Shown here: one piece after another, positions 1-7,148 of the stretch
Position numbering within the stretch: the first letter of the stretch is position 1
Layout of the letters: every line of letters starts with the position of its first letter
From: JANWVO01 sp037446555
Lineage (GTDB): Bacteria; Acidobacteriota; Terriglobia; Bryobacterales; Bryobacteraceae
Direction: 5' to 3'
Assembly (NCBI GenBank): GCA_037446555.1
Contig: JBBIIK010000003.1
Location: forward strand, 124,001 to 188,000
Length of the DNA: 64,000 nucleotides
Position numbers and translations under genes: made by a program
Notes under the pieces: model-generated
Databases searched by the model: none
Told to the model about the DNA's origin: nothing
Seen by the model: the letters and a program-made list of their open reading frames with translations, nothing else

Positions 1-208
1 GCGGCGGACCGCCCCATCGGACGAGTTCGACGTCCTGTGCGTCGACGACCTTCCCGACAGGGATGTCCCGGGCGGCGACGAGAACTTGCACGACCGGTCC
101 CGAAGTGCCCGTGCCCAAGCGGCGAACCAACACCTGATAGAGCACCAGGCTGGCGCCTACCGCCACGAGGATCGCAAAAATGATGACGCCGACGAACCTG
201 CTTTGCAT
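1..208 (-). CDS. cpaB: CpaB/RcpC-like Flp pilus assembly protein, N-terminal part (cut by window start)
   Basis: The first 69 residues are visible. An N-terminal membrane anchor (residues about 5-26, VGVIIFAILVAVGASLVLY) is followed by the start of a SAF domain with the typical phrase LVAARDIPVGKVVDAQDVE. This order is characteristic of CpaB/RcpC, the periplasmic protein that stabilises the secretin of Tad/Flp pilus machines. The ATG at 206-208 has GGAGG just upstream. The Flp pilin and PilZ-like genes lie upstream on the same strand, so the rest of the Tad assembly operon (secretin, TadA ATPase, TadB/C) probably continues outside the window. Family assignment is firm; function is from family knowledge. 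Confidence 0.85.
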   Translation of the reverse strand, partial: MQSRFVGVIIFAILVAVGASLVLYQVLVRRLGTGTSGPVVQVLVAARDIPVGKVVDAQDVELVRWGGPP

Positions 209-218
209 GGCCTCCGTC

Positions 219-293
219 CTATCTCCTCAGTTTCCTTGCAAGCTCTTTCGCTAAATCCAGTTCTCTAGACAACTCGCCGATCATGACTGGCAT
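219..293 (-). CDS. Possible 24-residue small protein between the Flp pilin and cpaB
   Basis: A very strong Shine-Dalgarno stretch (GGGAGGAGGGGA) sits directly before an ATG that opens a 24-codon frame starting MPVMIGELSRELDLAKELA. It is a charged amphipathic sequence without a signal peptide. The stop codon lies inside the AGGAGATAGGACGGAGG that serves as the ribosome site of cpaB, so translation of the small frame would be coupled to cpaB. It could be a real small protein, a leader that controls cpaB, or the accidental result of a purine-rich stretch. I do not recognise the sequence. Confidence 0.4.
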   Translation of the reverse strand: MPVMIGELSRELDLAKELARKLRR

Positions 294-331
294 TCCCCTC
301 CTCCCTCATCCCTGGACCCTTTGGTCAAGCG

Positions 332-358
332 TGCGGGCCGCCGAATTGGCGGCCCGCA
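332..358 (-). terminator. GC-rich hairpin between flp and cpaB
   Basis: An 11-bp perfect inverted repeat (TGCGGGCCGCC / GGCGGCCCGCA) with a 5-nt loop starts 16 nt after the pilin stop codon. No U-tract follows on the minus strand, so it is not a classical intrinsic terminator. Its place between a major pilin gene and the assembly genes suits a partial terminator or an RNA-stability hairpin that keeps pilin mRNA more abundant than the downstream transcript. That role is inference. Confidence 0.55.
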
Positions 359-374
359 ATTCGCAGAACAGAAT

Positions 375-566
375 CTAGCTCCCCGACGAGCCCTGAGCTG
401 CAGCGTTCGCAACCACGGAGTTGGTGTTGTTATAAAGCGTCCTCAGTTGAGTATTGATCCCCGTGATGGCCGCAACCACCGCCAGCGAGATGAACCCCAG
501 CAGCAGCGCGTACTCGATCAGGTCCTGGCCCTCTTCCTCTTTCCAGAAGTTCTTGAACAGTTCCAT
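375..566 (-). CDS. flp: Flp/Fap-type (type IVb) pilin
   Basis: A 63-residue protein that begins MELFKNFWKEEEGQDLIEYA. It has a short charged leader ending in EEEG, then the QDLIEYALLLG hydrophobic helix typical of Flp prepilins cut by the TadV/CpaA peptidase. The C-terminus is polar and rich in Asn, Ala and Ser. Family Flp pilins are 50-80 residues, so it is full length. The ATG at 564-566 has AGGAAGG 8 nt upstream; longer in-frame starts run into the upstream PilZ-like gene and are not needed. It is the fibre subunit of the Tad pilus and is co-directional with the upstream PilZ-like gene (28 nt gap) and with cpaB downstream. Confidence 0.9.
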   Translation of the reverse strand: MELFKNFWKEEEGQDLIEYALLLGFISLAVVAAITGINTQLRTLYNNTNSVVANAAAQGSSGS

Positions 567-594
567 TTGCTTTTCCTTCCTTTTGGCTTCGAAT

Positions 595-1050
595 TCAGCG
601 GCCGCCGTTCTGACGGCCGGACAGCGGTTCTTGCGAACCGGACCCACTCTCCTCCACGATCGCCCGATCGCGGCCGCGCCCCTCGCGAAGCGCATTCTCC
701 GGTTCCCGCAAGGCATCGAGGCCCGGACGGGAAAACTGAACCTGATGAAACCGGACGACGAGCCAGCAGTGGCCGTCGACGGCCCGTGAAACATTGGTGA
801 CCGTGCCTTCGCACCGCAGCGCACGGCCGCCGCGCCCGCGACCGCCGGGCAGCGCCACGTCGATCTGGACGGGCGCCTCCGGCAACACCGGGGCGGCAGA
901 AACCAGGTGAGGGAAGCGAAGTACCGCGCCCCAGCGGTCCAGGGACCGGATGACGCCCGGCACCGCTTCCACGCCCGAAGCGGGAAGGCTCAGCAGGCAG
1001 TGGATCGAATTCAGGCGGCTTTCCTTTGCCGGCTGAGGTTTCGCTCCCAT
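595..1050 (-). CDS. PilZ-like domain protein with degenerate c-di-GMP motif
   Basis: A cytoplasmic protein of 151 residues. Residues about 25-115 show the beta-barrel pattern of PilZ domains, including GAVLRFPHLVSAAPVLPEAP and a later strand LVVRFHQVQF. The usual RxxxR and (D/N)xSxxG ligand motifs are not seen (DRWGAVL stands where DxSxxG is expected), so c-di-GMP binding is doubtful. The start was set at the ATG at 1048-1050 because an upstream alternative at 1134 would cover the direct-repeat operator at 1107-1130. The C-terminal 40 residues are Arg/Glu-rich and probably disordered. It lies 28 nt upstream of the Flp pilin and may link pilus output to a regulatory signal. Confidence 0.65.
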   Translation of the reverse strand: MGAKPQPAKESRLNSIHCLLSLPASGVEAVPGVIRSLDRWGAVLRFPHLVSAAPVLPEAPVQIDVALPGGRGRGGRALRCEGTVTNVSRAVDGHCWLVVRFHQVQFSRPGLDALREPENALREGRGRDRAIVEESGSGSQEPLSGRQNGGR

Positions 1051-1106
1051 TTCGGTTCCGAGTTTCACCTTAGGGCCAGGCGCCGGGCGGCTACAAGCAT
1101 CCTTTT

Positions 1107-1130
1107 GGTTAGCATAACGATGGTTAGCAT
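1107..1130. promoter_or_regulatory. 9-bp direct repeat in the divergent promoter region of the pilus genes
   Basis: GGTTAGCAT occurs twice, separated by AACGAT, giving a 15-bp period. It sits in the 300-bp region between the PilZ-like gene (minus) and the LuxR-type regulator (plus). Tandem half-sites with this kind of spacing are typical of response-regulator binding sites. The adjacent LuxR-type protein is a candidate to bind it, but that link is inference. A second small palindrome (TGGTACCA) lies nearby at about 1176. Confidence 0.45.
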
Positions 1131-1358
1131 CCATTCGAGGACCACAAGTCCTTCGTGGTCATGGAGCTACCGTTCTGGTACCAAGGGGAGCTAACTTTTT
1201 CTTGCCCTTGTCATGAAAAGAGGTTAGGATGGGGCCAAACCATGGGATCGGAGCCGTAGGAGATTTCCCAGACAGCGGAAGCAGAAATCGAGGCAGGTTG
1301 TACTAGCCGTCCCATGGCCGCTGGCGATGAAGAAAAAGAAACCGGAGGAACCTCGGAG

Positions 1359-2060
1359 ATGGCCAAATTGCTTTTCGCGACCGAGCAGCCTTTGCTGGGC
1401 GCAGGGCTGGAAGCAGTGTTGGGCCGCTGCCCCGGATGCGAGGCGAGGAGGGCGGCGCTGACGCCGGAGGAGTGGAGGAGCGCGATCGGAGAGTGGCATC
1501 CGCAGGTCGCAGTGATCGAATGGACAGGAGTGGGCGGATGGAATCCGGTCGAGGATTTGAGGGAAGCGGCGCCGGATTGCCGGGCGCTGATGCTGCTGAG
1601 GAACCCGTCTCCGGAAACTCTCTTTCAAGTGCGCGAGGCGGGCGCGGCGGGCGCGTTGAGCGTGCATGCCACGCCTGCAGAACTGCTGGAGGCGGTTCGT
1701 CGAGCCCAGGCGGGCGAATTCGTCTTCGACCACGGCGTGGAGTGGCCGCGGAGCACGCGGAGCATCCGGCTGACGCGGCGCGAGAGCGACCTGGTGGCCC
1801 TGCTGGTGCAGGGGATGAAGAACAAAGAGATCGCCGCTACTCTGGGTCTGACCGAAGGCACGGTGAAGGTCTACCTGTGCAAGCTGTTCCAGAAGGTGGG
1901 GGCGAAGGACCGCTTCGAACTGGCGTTGTTCGGGCTGCGCAACCTCCACCAACTCGGTTCGGACGCTGCGGGACGGAACGGGCAGGACGGCAGACCGGCG
2001 CGGTTGCGTTCCCTGGTGGTGAGCCCGCAGGAAGAGGACCGTGCGCGGCTCCCGGCCTGA
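1359..2060 (+). CDS. LuxR/NarL-type response regulator with atypical receiver
   Basis: A 233-residue protein. Residues 1-115 resemble a receiver domain, but the usual acidic pair is absent from the start (LLFATEQPLLGAGLEAVL) and the expected phosphorylation aspartate is a glutamate (VAVIEW, E54). Residues about 138-195 form a clear LuxR-type helix-turn-helix (LTRRESDLVALLVQGMKNKE, then TVKVYLCKLFQKVGA). The E54 substitution suggests it works without phosphorylation or is locked on. The ATG at 1359 starts the receiver sequence; an earlier in-frame ATG at 1314 would add 15 polar residues. It stands at the head of the plus-strand pilus genes and is a likely local regulator. Confidence 0.8.
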   Translation: MAKLLFATEQPLLGAGLEAVLGRCPGCEARRAALTPEEWRSAIGEWHPQVAVIEWTGVGGWNPVEDLREAAPDCRALMLLRNPSPETLFQVREAGAAGALSVHATPAELLEAVRRAQAGEFVFDHGVEWPRSTRSIRLTRRESDLVALLVQGMKNKEIAATLGLTEGTVKVYLCKLFQKVGAKDRFELALFGLRNLHQLGSDAAGRNGQDGRPARLRSLVVSPQEEDRARLPA

Positions 2061-2099
2061 GCGAAGGCTGGCAGATCCCCGGGGAGGAAGGGAGCCGGA

Positions 2100-4037
2100 A
2101 TGGACGCCGGCCTGATTGCGATCCTTGGCGCCGGGATGGCGCTGTTGATCAGCGCCTCCTTCTTGCGGCAATCGATCCGTGCCAGGCAGGTGCGCTTGCG
2201 GCTCGACTACGCCCGGGAAGCCGAGCCCGCATTCGCCGCCGGGGCAGGCGTGCTGGGGCTGGCCGAATGGCCCCCATTGCCCAAGCCGGAGCCGCCGGAG
2301 CATCGCAAGCGCGAATCCCATACAGCAAGCATCGACCCGCCGCAGTTTGTTCTCTGCGAGCGCCGCACCTGGAAGATGGCGCCGGCGCTGGCCGTCTCCG
2401 TGAGCTTCCATGCGGCCTTCGCCGTGGCCGGGCCGGAGGCGTTTCTCTGGATCTCCCGGGCACTGGATGAGGAGCAGCGGCTGGTGGTCCGCTTTGACAA
2501 CGTGATCCGGCTGCCGCTGACGCTTCAACTGCCGGAAGCCCGGCGCGTCGTATTTGCCAGGCGACCTTCCCCGGCGCCGGCGCGGAAGGCCGCTGCCGCC
2601 CCCCGCCCCCGCGGGCTGACGGAGCCAGCGATCCCTGAACCCGTGCGAAAAGTAGAGTCGCTGCCCGCGCCGGAGCTGCCCTCCGCGGCGGAGGCGATGA
2701 ACGCCCCGCGGCCGCAGCGGGCCTACAGGACCGTCTCCGCTACCACGCTGCTCCAGCCGCGACGCCCGGCGGCGCGCAAGGAGATTGTGGAACTGCCGGC
2801 CTTTGCAGCGTGGTCGGGCAAGACCACGGAGCTGCCGTTGCCGCAGACCGTGCCGGGTTCGCCGGCGCCCGGAATGCTGGCAGCCGCGCCGCCGCCCCGG
2901 CGGCCGGTGCTGCCCTTCCCCTCCGGTCTGCCCGTCCGCGCAGCTCCGCCAGGGATCGAGGAACCGAAGCTGAGCCTGCCCCCGCCGGGCGTACCCGTGG
3001 CGAATCCGCCTGTCGGCGGGGCGCCCCTGGGCAGCGGCGTGCTGATCCCGGGCGAGCCGGTTTCGGTGATCTCCATCTCGCCCACGCCGCTCGAGCCCGG
3101 ACAGGCAGTGCAGATCCCGCCGGTGACTCAGGTGGGCGGGGGGCTGGAAGGCGGCAGTCCGGAGGGCAGCGGCACGGGCAGCGCCGCTAGCGCCGGAGAG
3201 CGGGCCGGAATGAGCCGGGCGGGCGGATCGAACTCTGCCGGGGCTTCTACCGGAGGCACGGCTTTGGCGCGAGGCGCGGATTCCGGGGGCGCGGCCGGAG
3301 GAAGCGGGGTGACTGGCGGCGCGGGCCGCGCAGGAACCAGTGGACGCGCCGGGGGGACGGGTAGTGGAGCGTCCGGCGCGTCGGGCACGGCTGCCGGCGC
3401 AGGCAGTAGCGGAGCGGGCGCGGCGCAGGGCGCGGGTGGCGCGGGGAGCGGCCCCGCGGGATCTCCTTCTGCCGGAACACGGACAGGCAGCCCCTACATC
3501 CGGCAGATCCGGCTCGGCGGGCAACTGGTGAGGATGGAGCAGTGGCCCGATGGCACGCTGGTTCTCGTCTTTCCGCCCGACGGGAGCTTCGACGTGGTGG
3601 TGGTGGAAAACACGTTTCCCGAAGCGCTGGCGGATCTGGCGAACCGGCTCTCCGGGCGTCCTGTGTACACGGCGTATCTCGACGTCGGCGCCGGCCGCGA
3701 GTGGACTCTGCATTACTGCGTGACGGAGCCTCGCCGGGAGGCGCAAGCCAACAGCATGGTGGTGACGCTGGAAGACCCGCCGCCGCTGCACGCGCCCTAC
3801 ATCCAGAGGGCGGAGCTGCCGCCGGCGGAAGAGTGGAAATCGTCCCGGTACCAGGTGTTCCACGGGTATATCACGGACCGGGGCAAGCTGGAACGGGTGA
3901 CCGCGGTGCGCGCCGGCGGGCGGGCGGAAGGGCTGCTCAAGTCCTTCAGCCGTTGGGAGTTCCGCCCCGCCACGCGGAGCAAGGCGCCGGTGGAGATCGA
4001 GGTTCTGCTGGTGATTCCGCCGCTGCCGGTACCATAG
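2100..4037 (+). CDS. TonB-like protein with long Pro- and Gly/Ser/Ala-rich linker
   Basis: A 645-residue protein. It has an N-terminal membrane helix (residues about 3-22) and a second hydrophobic segment near residues 98-125 containing SVSFHAAFAVAG, reminiscent of the SLLLHA motif of TonB anchors. A Pro-rich stretch (about 155-340) follows, then a Gly/Ser/Ala-rich low-complexity stretch (about 345-460). The C-terminal region ends GYITDRGKLERVTAVRAGG, later RWEFRPATRSKAPVEIEVLL, which matches the last strands of TonB C-terminal domains. It is much longer than usual TonB and there are no ExbB/ExbD genes beside it. GGGGAGGAAGG precedes the ATG. Its setting among pilus genes suggests a trans-envelope partner of that system; this is inference. 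Confidence 0.6.
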   Translation: MDAGLIAILGAGMALLISASFLRQSIRARQVRLRLDYAREAEPAFAAGAGVLGLAEWPPLPKPEPPEHRKRESHTASIDPPQFVLCERRTWKMAPALAVSVSFHAAFAVAGPEAFLWISRALDEEQRLVVRFDNVIRLPLTLQLPEARRVVFARRPSPAPARKAAAAPRPRGLTEPAIPEPVRKVESLPAPELPSAAEAMNAPRPQRAYRTVSATTLLQPRRPAARKEIVELPAFAAWSGKTTELPLPQTVPGSPAPGMLAAAPPPRRPVLPFPSGLPVRAAPPGIEEPKLSLPPPGVPVANPPVGGAPLGSGVLIPGEPVSVISISPTPLEPGQAVQIPPVTQVGGGLEGGSPEGSGTGSAASAGERAGMSRAGGSNSAGASTGGTALARGADSGGAAGGSGVTGGAGRAGTSGRAGGTGSGASGASGTAAGAGSSGAGAAQGAGGAGSGPAGSPSAGTRTGSPYIRQIRLGGQLVRMEQWPDGTLVLVFPPDGSFDVVVVENTFPEALADLANRLSGRPVYTAYLDVGAGREWTLHYCVTEPRREAQANSMVVTLEDPPPLHAPYIQRAELPPAEEWKSSRYQVFHGYITDRGKLERVTAVRAGGRAEGLLKSFSRWEFRPATRSKAPVEIEVLLVIPPLPVP

Positions 4038-4127
4038 GAGGAACCCTCAGGGTTATGAACCTTGATTTTCCCGGGGAAAAGCCTGAAGATCGGGGGAAGC
4101 CGGACTCTTCCCGCAAGGAGGACTGAG

Positions 4128-5303
4128 ATGCGAATCGGAGCGAGGGGCGCAAGAAGGCGGGGCGTGGTGCTGATCCTGTTTGCCATCAGCGCCGTCGTGT
4201 TGTTCGGATTTGTCGGGCTGGCGTTTGACATCGGGCGGATGTACATCGTTCGCAACGAAGCCCAAGGCTACTGTGATGCCGCGGCGCTGGCGGCTGCCTC
4301 CCTGCTGGACGGAACGATGAACGGCATCAATGCCGCGCGCACAGCCGCCCAGACAGGCCAGTATCAGAATACGAATCAGCCCTGGAAGTCGTATCACTTT
4401 CAAAACACGAACTTCCAAAATGTCACGGTGGAGTTCGCTACCCAATATGCGGCCGCCAACCCGGCCAGCGGCGATTGGACGCAAGCCCCCTCGGCTGCCG
4501 CCGGATACCGCTTCGTCCGCGTAACGACCTCCGGGCAGGCGCCTATCTACTTCATGGCGATCCTCACCGGGCAGAGCAACGGCACGGCGGCAGCTTCCGC
4601 GGTGGCGGCGCAAGTGAAGATGACAACGATGGACCAGGGGCTGGTGCCGTTCGCGCCGTTTGCCCATTGCACGACGGGCACAGCCATCGCCGGGGGGCTG
4701 CCCGCCTGCAATTTGAGCACGGATCCCTCTCTGGGCTTCCAGCTTGGGCAGCAGTACACCCTGCGCTGGGGCGCCAATACTTTCCAACAGACATTCAAAC
4801 AGAACCAGATACGGACCTCGGAGCTGAACAACTGGTGCCAGGGGGACGTGAACGCAAACGGAGCACAGTTCCCTTACCAGTTGCTCGAAGTCTGGAAATA
4901 CGATTCCCGGCTCTTGCAGAACAAGACCGGCTTCTGGTCCAGCGACGAGGTGGCCGGCAACGCCAACAACTATGCCGAGATGGTCAGCGGATGGCAGGGT
5001 GAGCCTGTGGACGTGAGCCAGGGTCTGCCCGGCTTCGATACGGGTCCGCCACAGATTTCCTCGATTGCGAAGGCGCTCGAGACAAGAGGGGCGATGACCT
5101 ACCCGGGAAACATCGTCTACGCGCCGATTGTGGACCCGATGACAGGACAGGTCCTGGCCTTTTTCTGCTTTCGTGTCCTGGATTCGTATTCCAGCAATGG
5201 AAATGCAAACTGGTGCGCCGTCTTTGAAGGGGGCTGCCTCCACGGAAGCGGGAGCGACTCCGTGAATCAGGACGGAGTGTACGAGATCCGGCTGGTGAGG
5301 TGA
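4128..5303 (+). CDS. tadG: TadG-like Flp pilus assembly protein
   Basis: A 391-residue protein. It starts with a basic leader and a single helix (RRRGVVLILFAISAVVLFGF) followed by AFDIGRMYIVRNEAQGYCDA and AALAAAS, the signature of the Tad N-terminal domain (TadG/TadE-G family). The rest, about 320 residues, is a periplasmic region with several Cys residues and many Asn/Gln/Thr residues. AAGGAGGACTGAG precedes the ATG at 4128, which is preferred over an upstream in-frame ATG at 4062. The stop overlaps the start region of the next TadE-like gene. Family proteins are minor pseudopilins or assembly factors of Tad pili. Confidence 0.85.
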   Translation: MRIGARGARRRGVVLILFAISAVVLFGFVGLAFDIGRMYIVRNEAQGYCDAAALAAASLLDGTMNGINAARTAAQTGQYQNTNQPWKSYHFQNTNFQNVTVEFATQYAAANPASGDWTQAPSAAAGYRFVRVTTSGQAPIYFMAILTGQSNGTAAASAVAAQVKMTTMDQGLVPFAPFAHCTTGTAIAGGLPACNLSTDPSLGFQLGQQYTLRWGANTFQQTFKQNQIRTSELNNWCQGDVNANGAQFPYQLLEVWKYDSRLLQNKTGFWSSDEVAGNANNYAEMVSGWQGEPVDVSQGLPGFDTGPPQISSIAKALETRGAMTYPGNIVYAPIVDPMTGQVLAFFCFRVLDSYSSNGNANWCAVFEGGCLHGSGSDSVNQDGVYEIRLVR

Positions 5304-5308
5304 GCGCC

Positions 5309-5752
5309 ATGAAGCGAAAGGCTCGGAGCCGTTCCGGAGCGGTGCTGGTGGAGCTGGCTTTGCTGGCGCCTCTGATGATCTCGCCGGTCTTGGGCGCCAT
5401 CCATTTCGGATACCTGTTCTACCTGTACAACTCGCTGGAGAAGTGCGTGCGGGACGGCGCGCGTTATGCCGCGAGCCGGACGTTCGTAGACGCAGGCTCT
5501 TATGCCACGGCGATCCGCACGGTGACAGCCTATGGCGCGTTGGGCTCGAGCACACCGCTTGTGACCGGCCTCGGACCCGCGCAGGTGACTGTGAGCGTGG
5601 CGGCAGCGGATGCCAACGGGCGTCCGACGCGCATCCGCGTGGCAGTCAACGGCTGGCAGTACAACGGCGTGCTGTCGCCCTTCCTGGGCACGATCACTTT
5701 GAACGGGAAGCCGGCGCTCGAAGCCCCATTCATTGGACTGTACATGCCGTGA
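5309..5752 (+). CDS. tadE: TadE-like pseudopilin
   Basis: A 147-residue protein whose N-terminus has the prepilin-like pattern SRSGAVLVELALLAPLMISP, with a Glu at position 5 of the mature helix, as in TadE/TadF. A periplasmic beta-rich domain follows. The ATG at 5309 has AGGTGAG at good spacing; an overlapping GTG at 5300 is the alternative. It is translated directly after tadG and ahead of a second TadE-like gene. Family knowledge: TadE/F are processed by TadV and needed for pilus assembly. Confidence 0.85.
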   Translation: MKRKARSRSGAVLVELALLAPLMISPVLGAIHFGYLFYLYNSLEKCVRDGARYAASRTFVDAGSYATAIRTVTAYGALGSSTPLVTGLGPAQVTVSVAAADANGRPTRIRVAVNGWQYNGVLSPFLGTITLNGKPALEAPFIGLYMP

Positions 5753-5777
5753 TCCGGATGAGAATAGGGGAGAACTG

Positions 5778-6269
5778 ATGATGAGACGGCATGATCCTGG
5801 AGGCAAGAGGAGCCGCGGCGCCTCTCTCATCGAATTCGCCTTGTGCGCGTTGCTCTTCTTCATGCTCTACTTCGGAATCATGGACTGGGCTTGGGTCTTC
5901 TTCCAGCACCAGACGATCACTTGGCGCGTCTCCGACGCCGCGCGCTGGGCAGCGGCCAACCGGGCGGATGACACGCTTACGGTCCAGAACATTGTCATGT
6001 GCGGCAATCCGGCGGGATGCGGGGGAGCAACAACGCCTTTCTACACGGTCGGCAATATCGCCATCCAGCACTTCGGCCGCGCGGACCAGATCGACCCGTC
6101 GGGTACATTTCCTCCAGTGACACGCTATTACATCCGGGTCACGGTGCAGAATTACCAGGTACGGCACTTCATTCCCGGGTTTAGCGGGACGTACTCCGGC
6201 GCGCCCATCACGTCTGTCCAGCCAATGGAGTGCCAGCGGTCAGACGGATACTGTTGGGACTGGAACTGA
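5778..6269 (+). CDS. Second TadE-like pseudopilin
   Basis: A 163-residue protein with the TadE pattern RSRGASLIEFALCALLFFML near the N-terminus (the E of LIEFAL is the pseudopilin Glu), then a periplasmic domain with four Cys residues (CGNPAGC, and MECQRSDGYC at the end) that may form disulfides. GGGGAGAACTG precedes tandem ATGs at 5778 and 5781. It completes the tadG-tadE-tadE run, and the next gene begins 9 nt later, so the transcript may continue. Confidence 0.82.
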   Translation: MMRRHDPGGKRSRGASLIEFALCALLFFMLYFGIMDWAWVFFQHQTITWRVSDAARWAAANRADDTLTVQNIVMCGNPAGCGGATTPFYTVGNIAIQHFGRADQIDPSGTFPPVTRYYIRVTVQNYQVRHFIPGFSGTYSGAPITSVQPMECQRSDGYCWDWN

Positions 6270-6278
6270 CGCCGCCCG

Positions 6279-7148
6279 ATGACGGACGACGCGCGCACGC
6301 TCCTTCTTTCGCGGCAGAACAGCGACGGAGGATGGGGCTATCAGCAAGGGCGCTCTTCCTGGCTGGAGCCAACCGTGTACGCCGCGCTGGCGCTCCACGG
6401 CACAGAAGCTTCCGAGCGGGCCATCGCACTGCTTTCGCGCCGGCAGGCGTCCTCAGGAGCGTGGATTGAAAATTCATCGGCCCCGCGAGAGAGCTGGGCC
6501 ACGGCGCTTGTGGTGATCCTGAAGTGCGCGCGCGGCGAGTACGATGATTCCTGGCGCCGCGCCGTAGAGTGGCTGGTGCGGCGCAAGCCGCGTCCAATGC
6601 AGGCACCTGGATGGCTCGACCGCCTGCTGCGGCGTCAGCCGGTGGTGGATCACGATCCGGCGCTGGCGGGCTGGCCCTGGACGGCAGGAACCGCCGGATG
6701 GATCGAGCCGACAGCCCACGCAGTGCGGGCGCTGGAGCTGAGTGTGCCGCACGCGCAGATGGACGGCTTGAAAGCACGAGGGGAAGAGGGCGTGCGAATG
6801 ATCCTCGACCGGCAGTGCAGGGACGGCGGCTGGAACTACGGCAACAAGCGTGTGCTGGGGGAAGATCTGGAGTCGTTTCCGGAATGCACGGCGCTAGGGC
6901 TCATCGGGCTCTGCGGCCGCGAGGGACCTCAGGTGGAGCGCGGGCTCAGGCGGGCGATGGAGGACTGGCGCCGCGCGCCGCGCGGTCTGGCGCAGGCGCT
7001 GCTGCGCATCGCTTTTCGTATGCACGGAGTGACTTTCGACGACCGCCCGGTCGTTGTCAATGAACGAACGGAAACTACTGTGTTGGCGCTCTCTCTGATT
7101 GGCGACGCCGATGGCGCCTGGCGCCTGTGGAAAGGAGATAGGGCATGA
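6279..7148 (+). CDS. Prenyltransferase/squalene-oxidase repeat protein
   Basis: A 289-residue protein with alpha/alpha-barrel repeats. Two QW-like motifs (QNSDGGWGY near residue 13 and QCRDGGWNYG near residue 185) and a third helix-rich block place it in the terpenoid-cyclase/prenyltransferase-like superfamily. It is far shorter than squalene-hopene cyclase (about 650 residues) and the DxDD motif is not visible, so it is unlikely to be an active cyclase. No signal peptide is seen. Its stop overlaps the start of the next gene (ATGA), so the two are translationally coupled. Function unknown. Confidence 0.6.
   Translation: MTDDARTLLLSRQNSDGGWGYQQGRSSWLEPTVYAALALHGTEASERAIALLSRRQASSGAWIENSSAPRESWATALVVILKCARGEYDDSWRRAVEWLVRRKPRPMQAPGWLDRLLRRQPVVDHDPALAGWPWTAGTAGWIEPTAHAVRALELSVPHAQMDGLKARGEEGVRMILDRQCRDGGWNYGNKRVLGEDLESFPECTALGLIGLCGREGPQVERGLRRAMEDWRRAPRGLAQALLRIAFRMHGVTFDDRPVVVNERTETTVLALSLIGDADGAWRLWKGDRA

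Noticed and set aside
3120..3480. Possible tandem repeat array in the TonB-like gene
   Set aside because: Gly/Ser/Ala codons recur but no exact repeat unit; low-complexity linker.
1224..3863. 879-codon open frame on the minus strand opposite the LuxR- and TonB-like genes
   Set aside because: Arg/Ala/His-rich translation without domains, fully antisense to genes with clear domains; a high-GC shadow frame.
6279..7148. Squalene-hopene cyclase partner for hpnH
   Set aside because: Only 289 residues and no DxDD motif; at most a distant repeat protein of the same fold.
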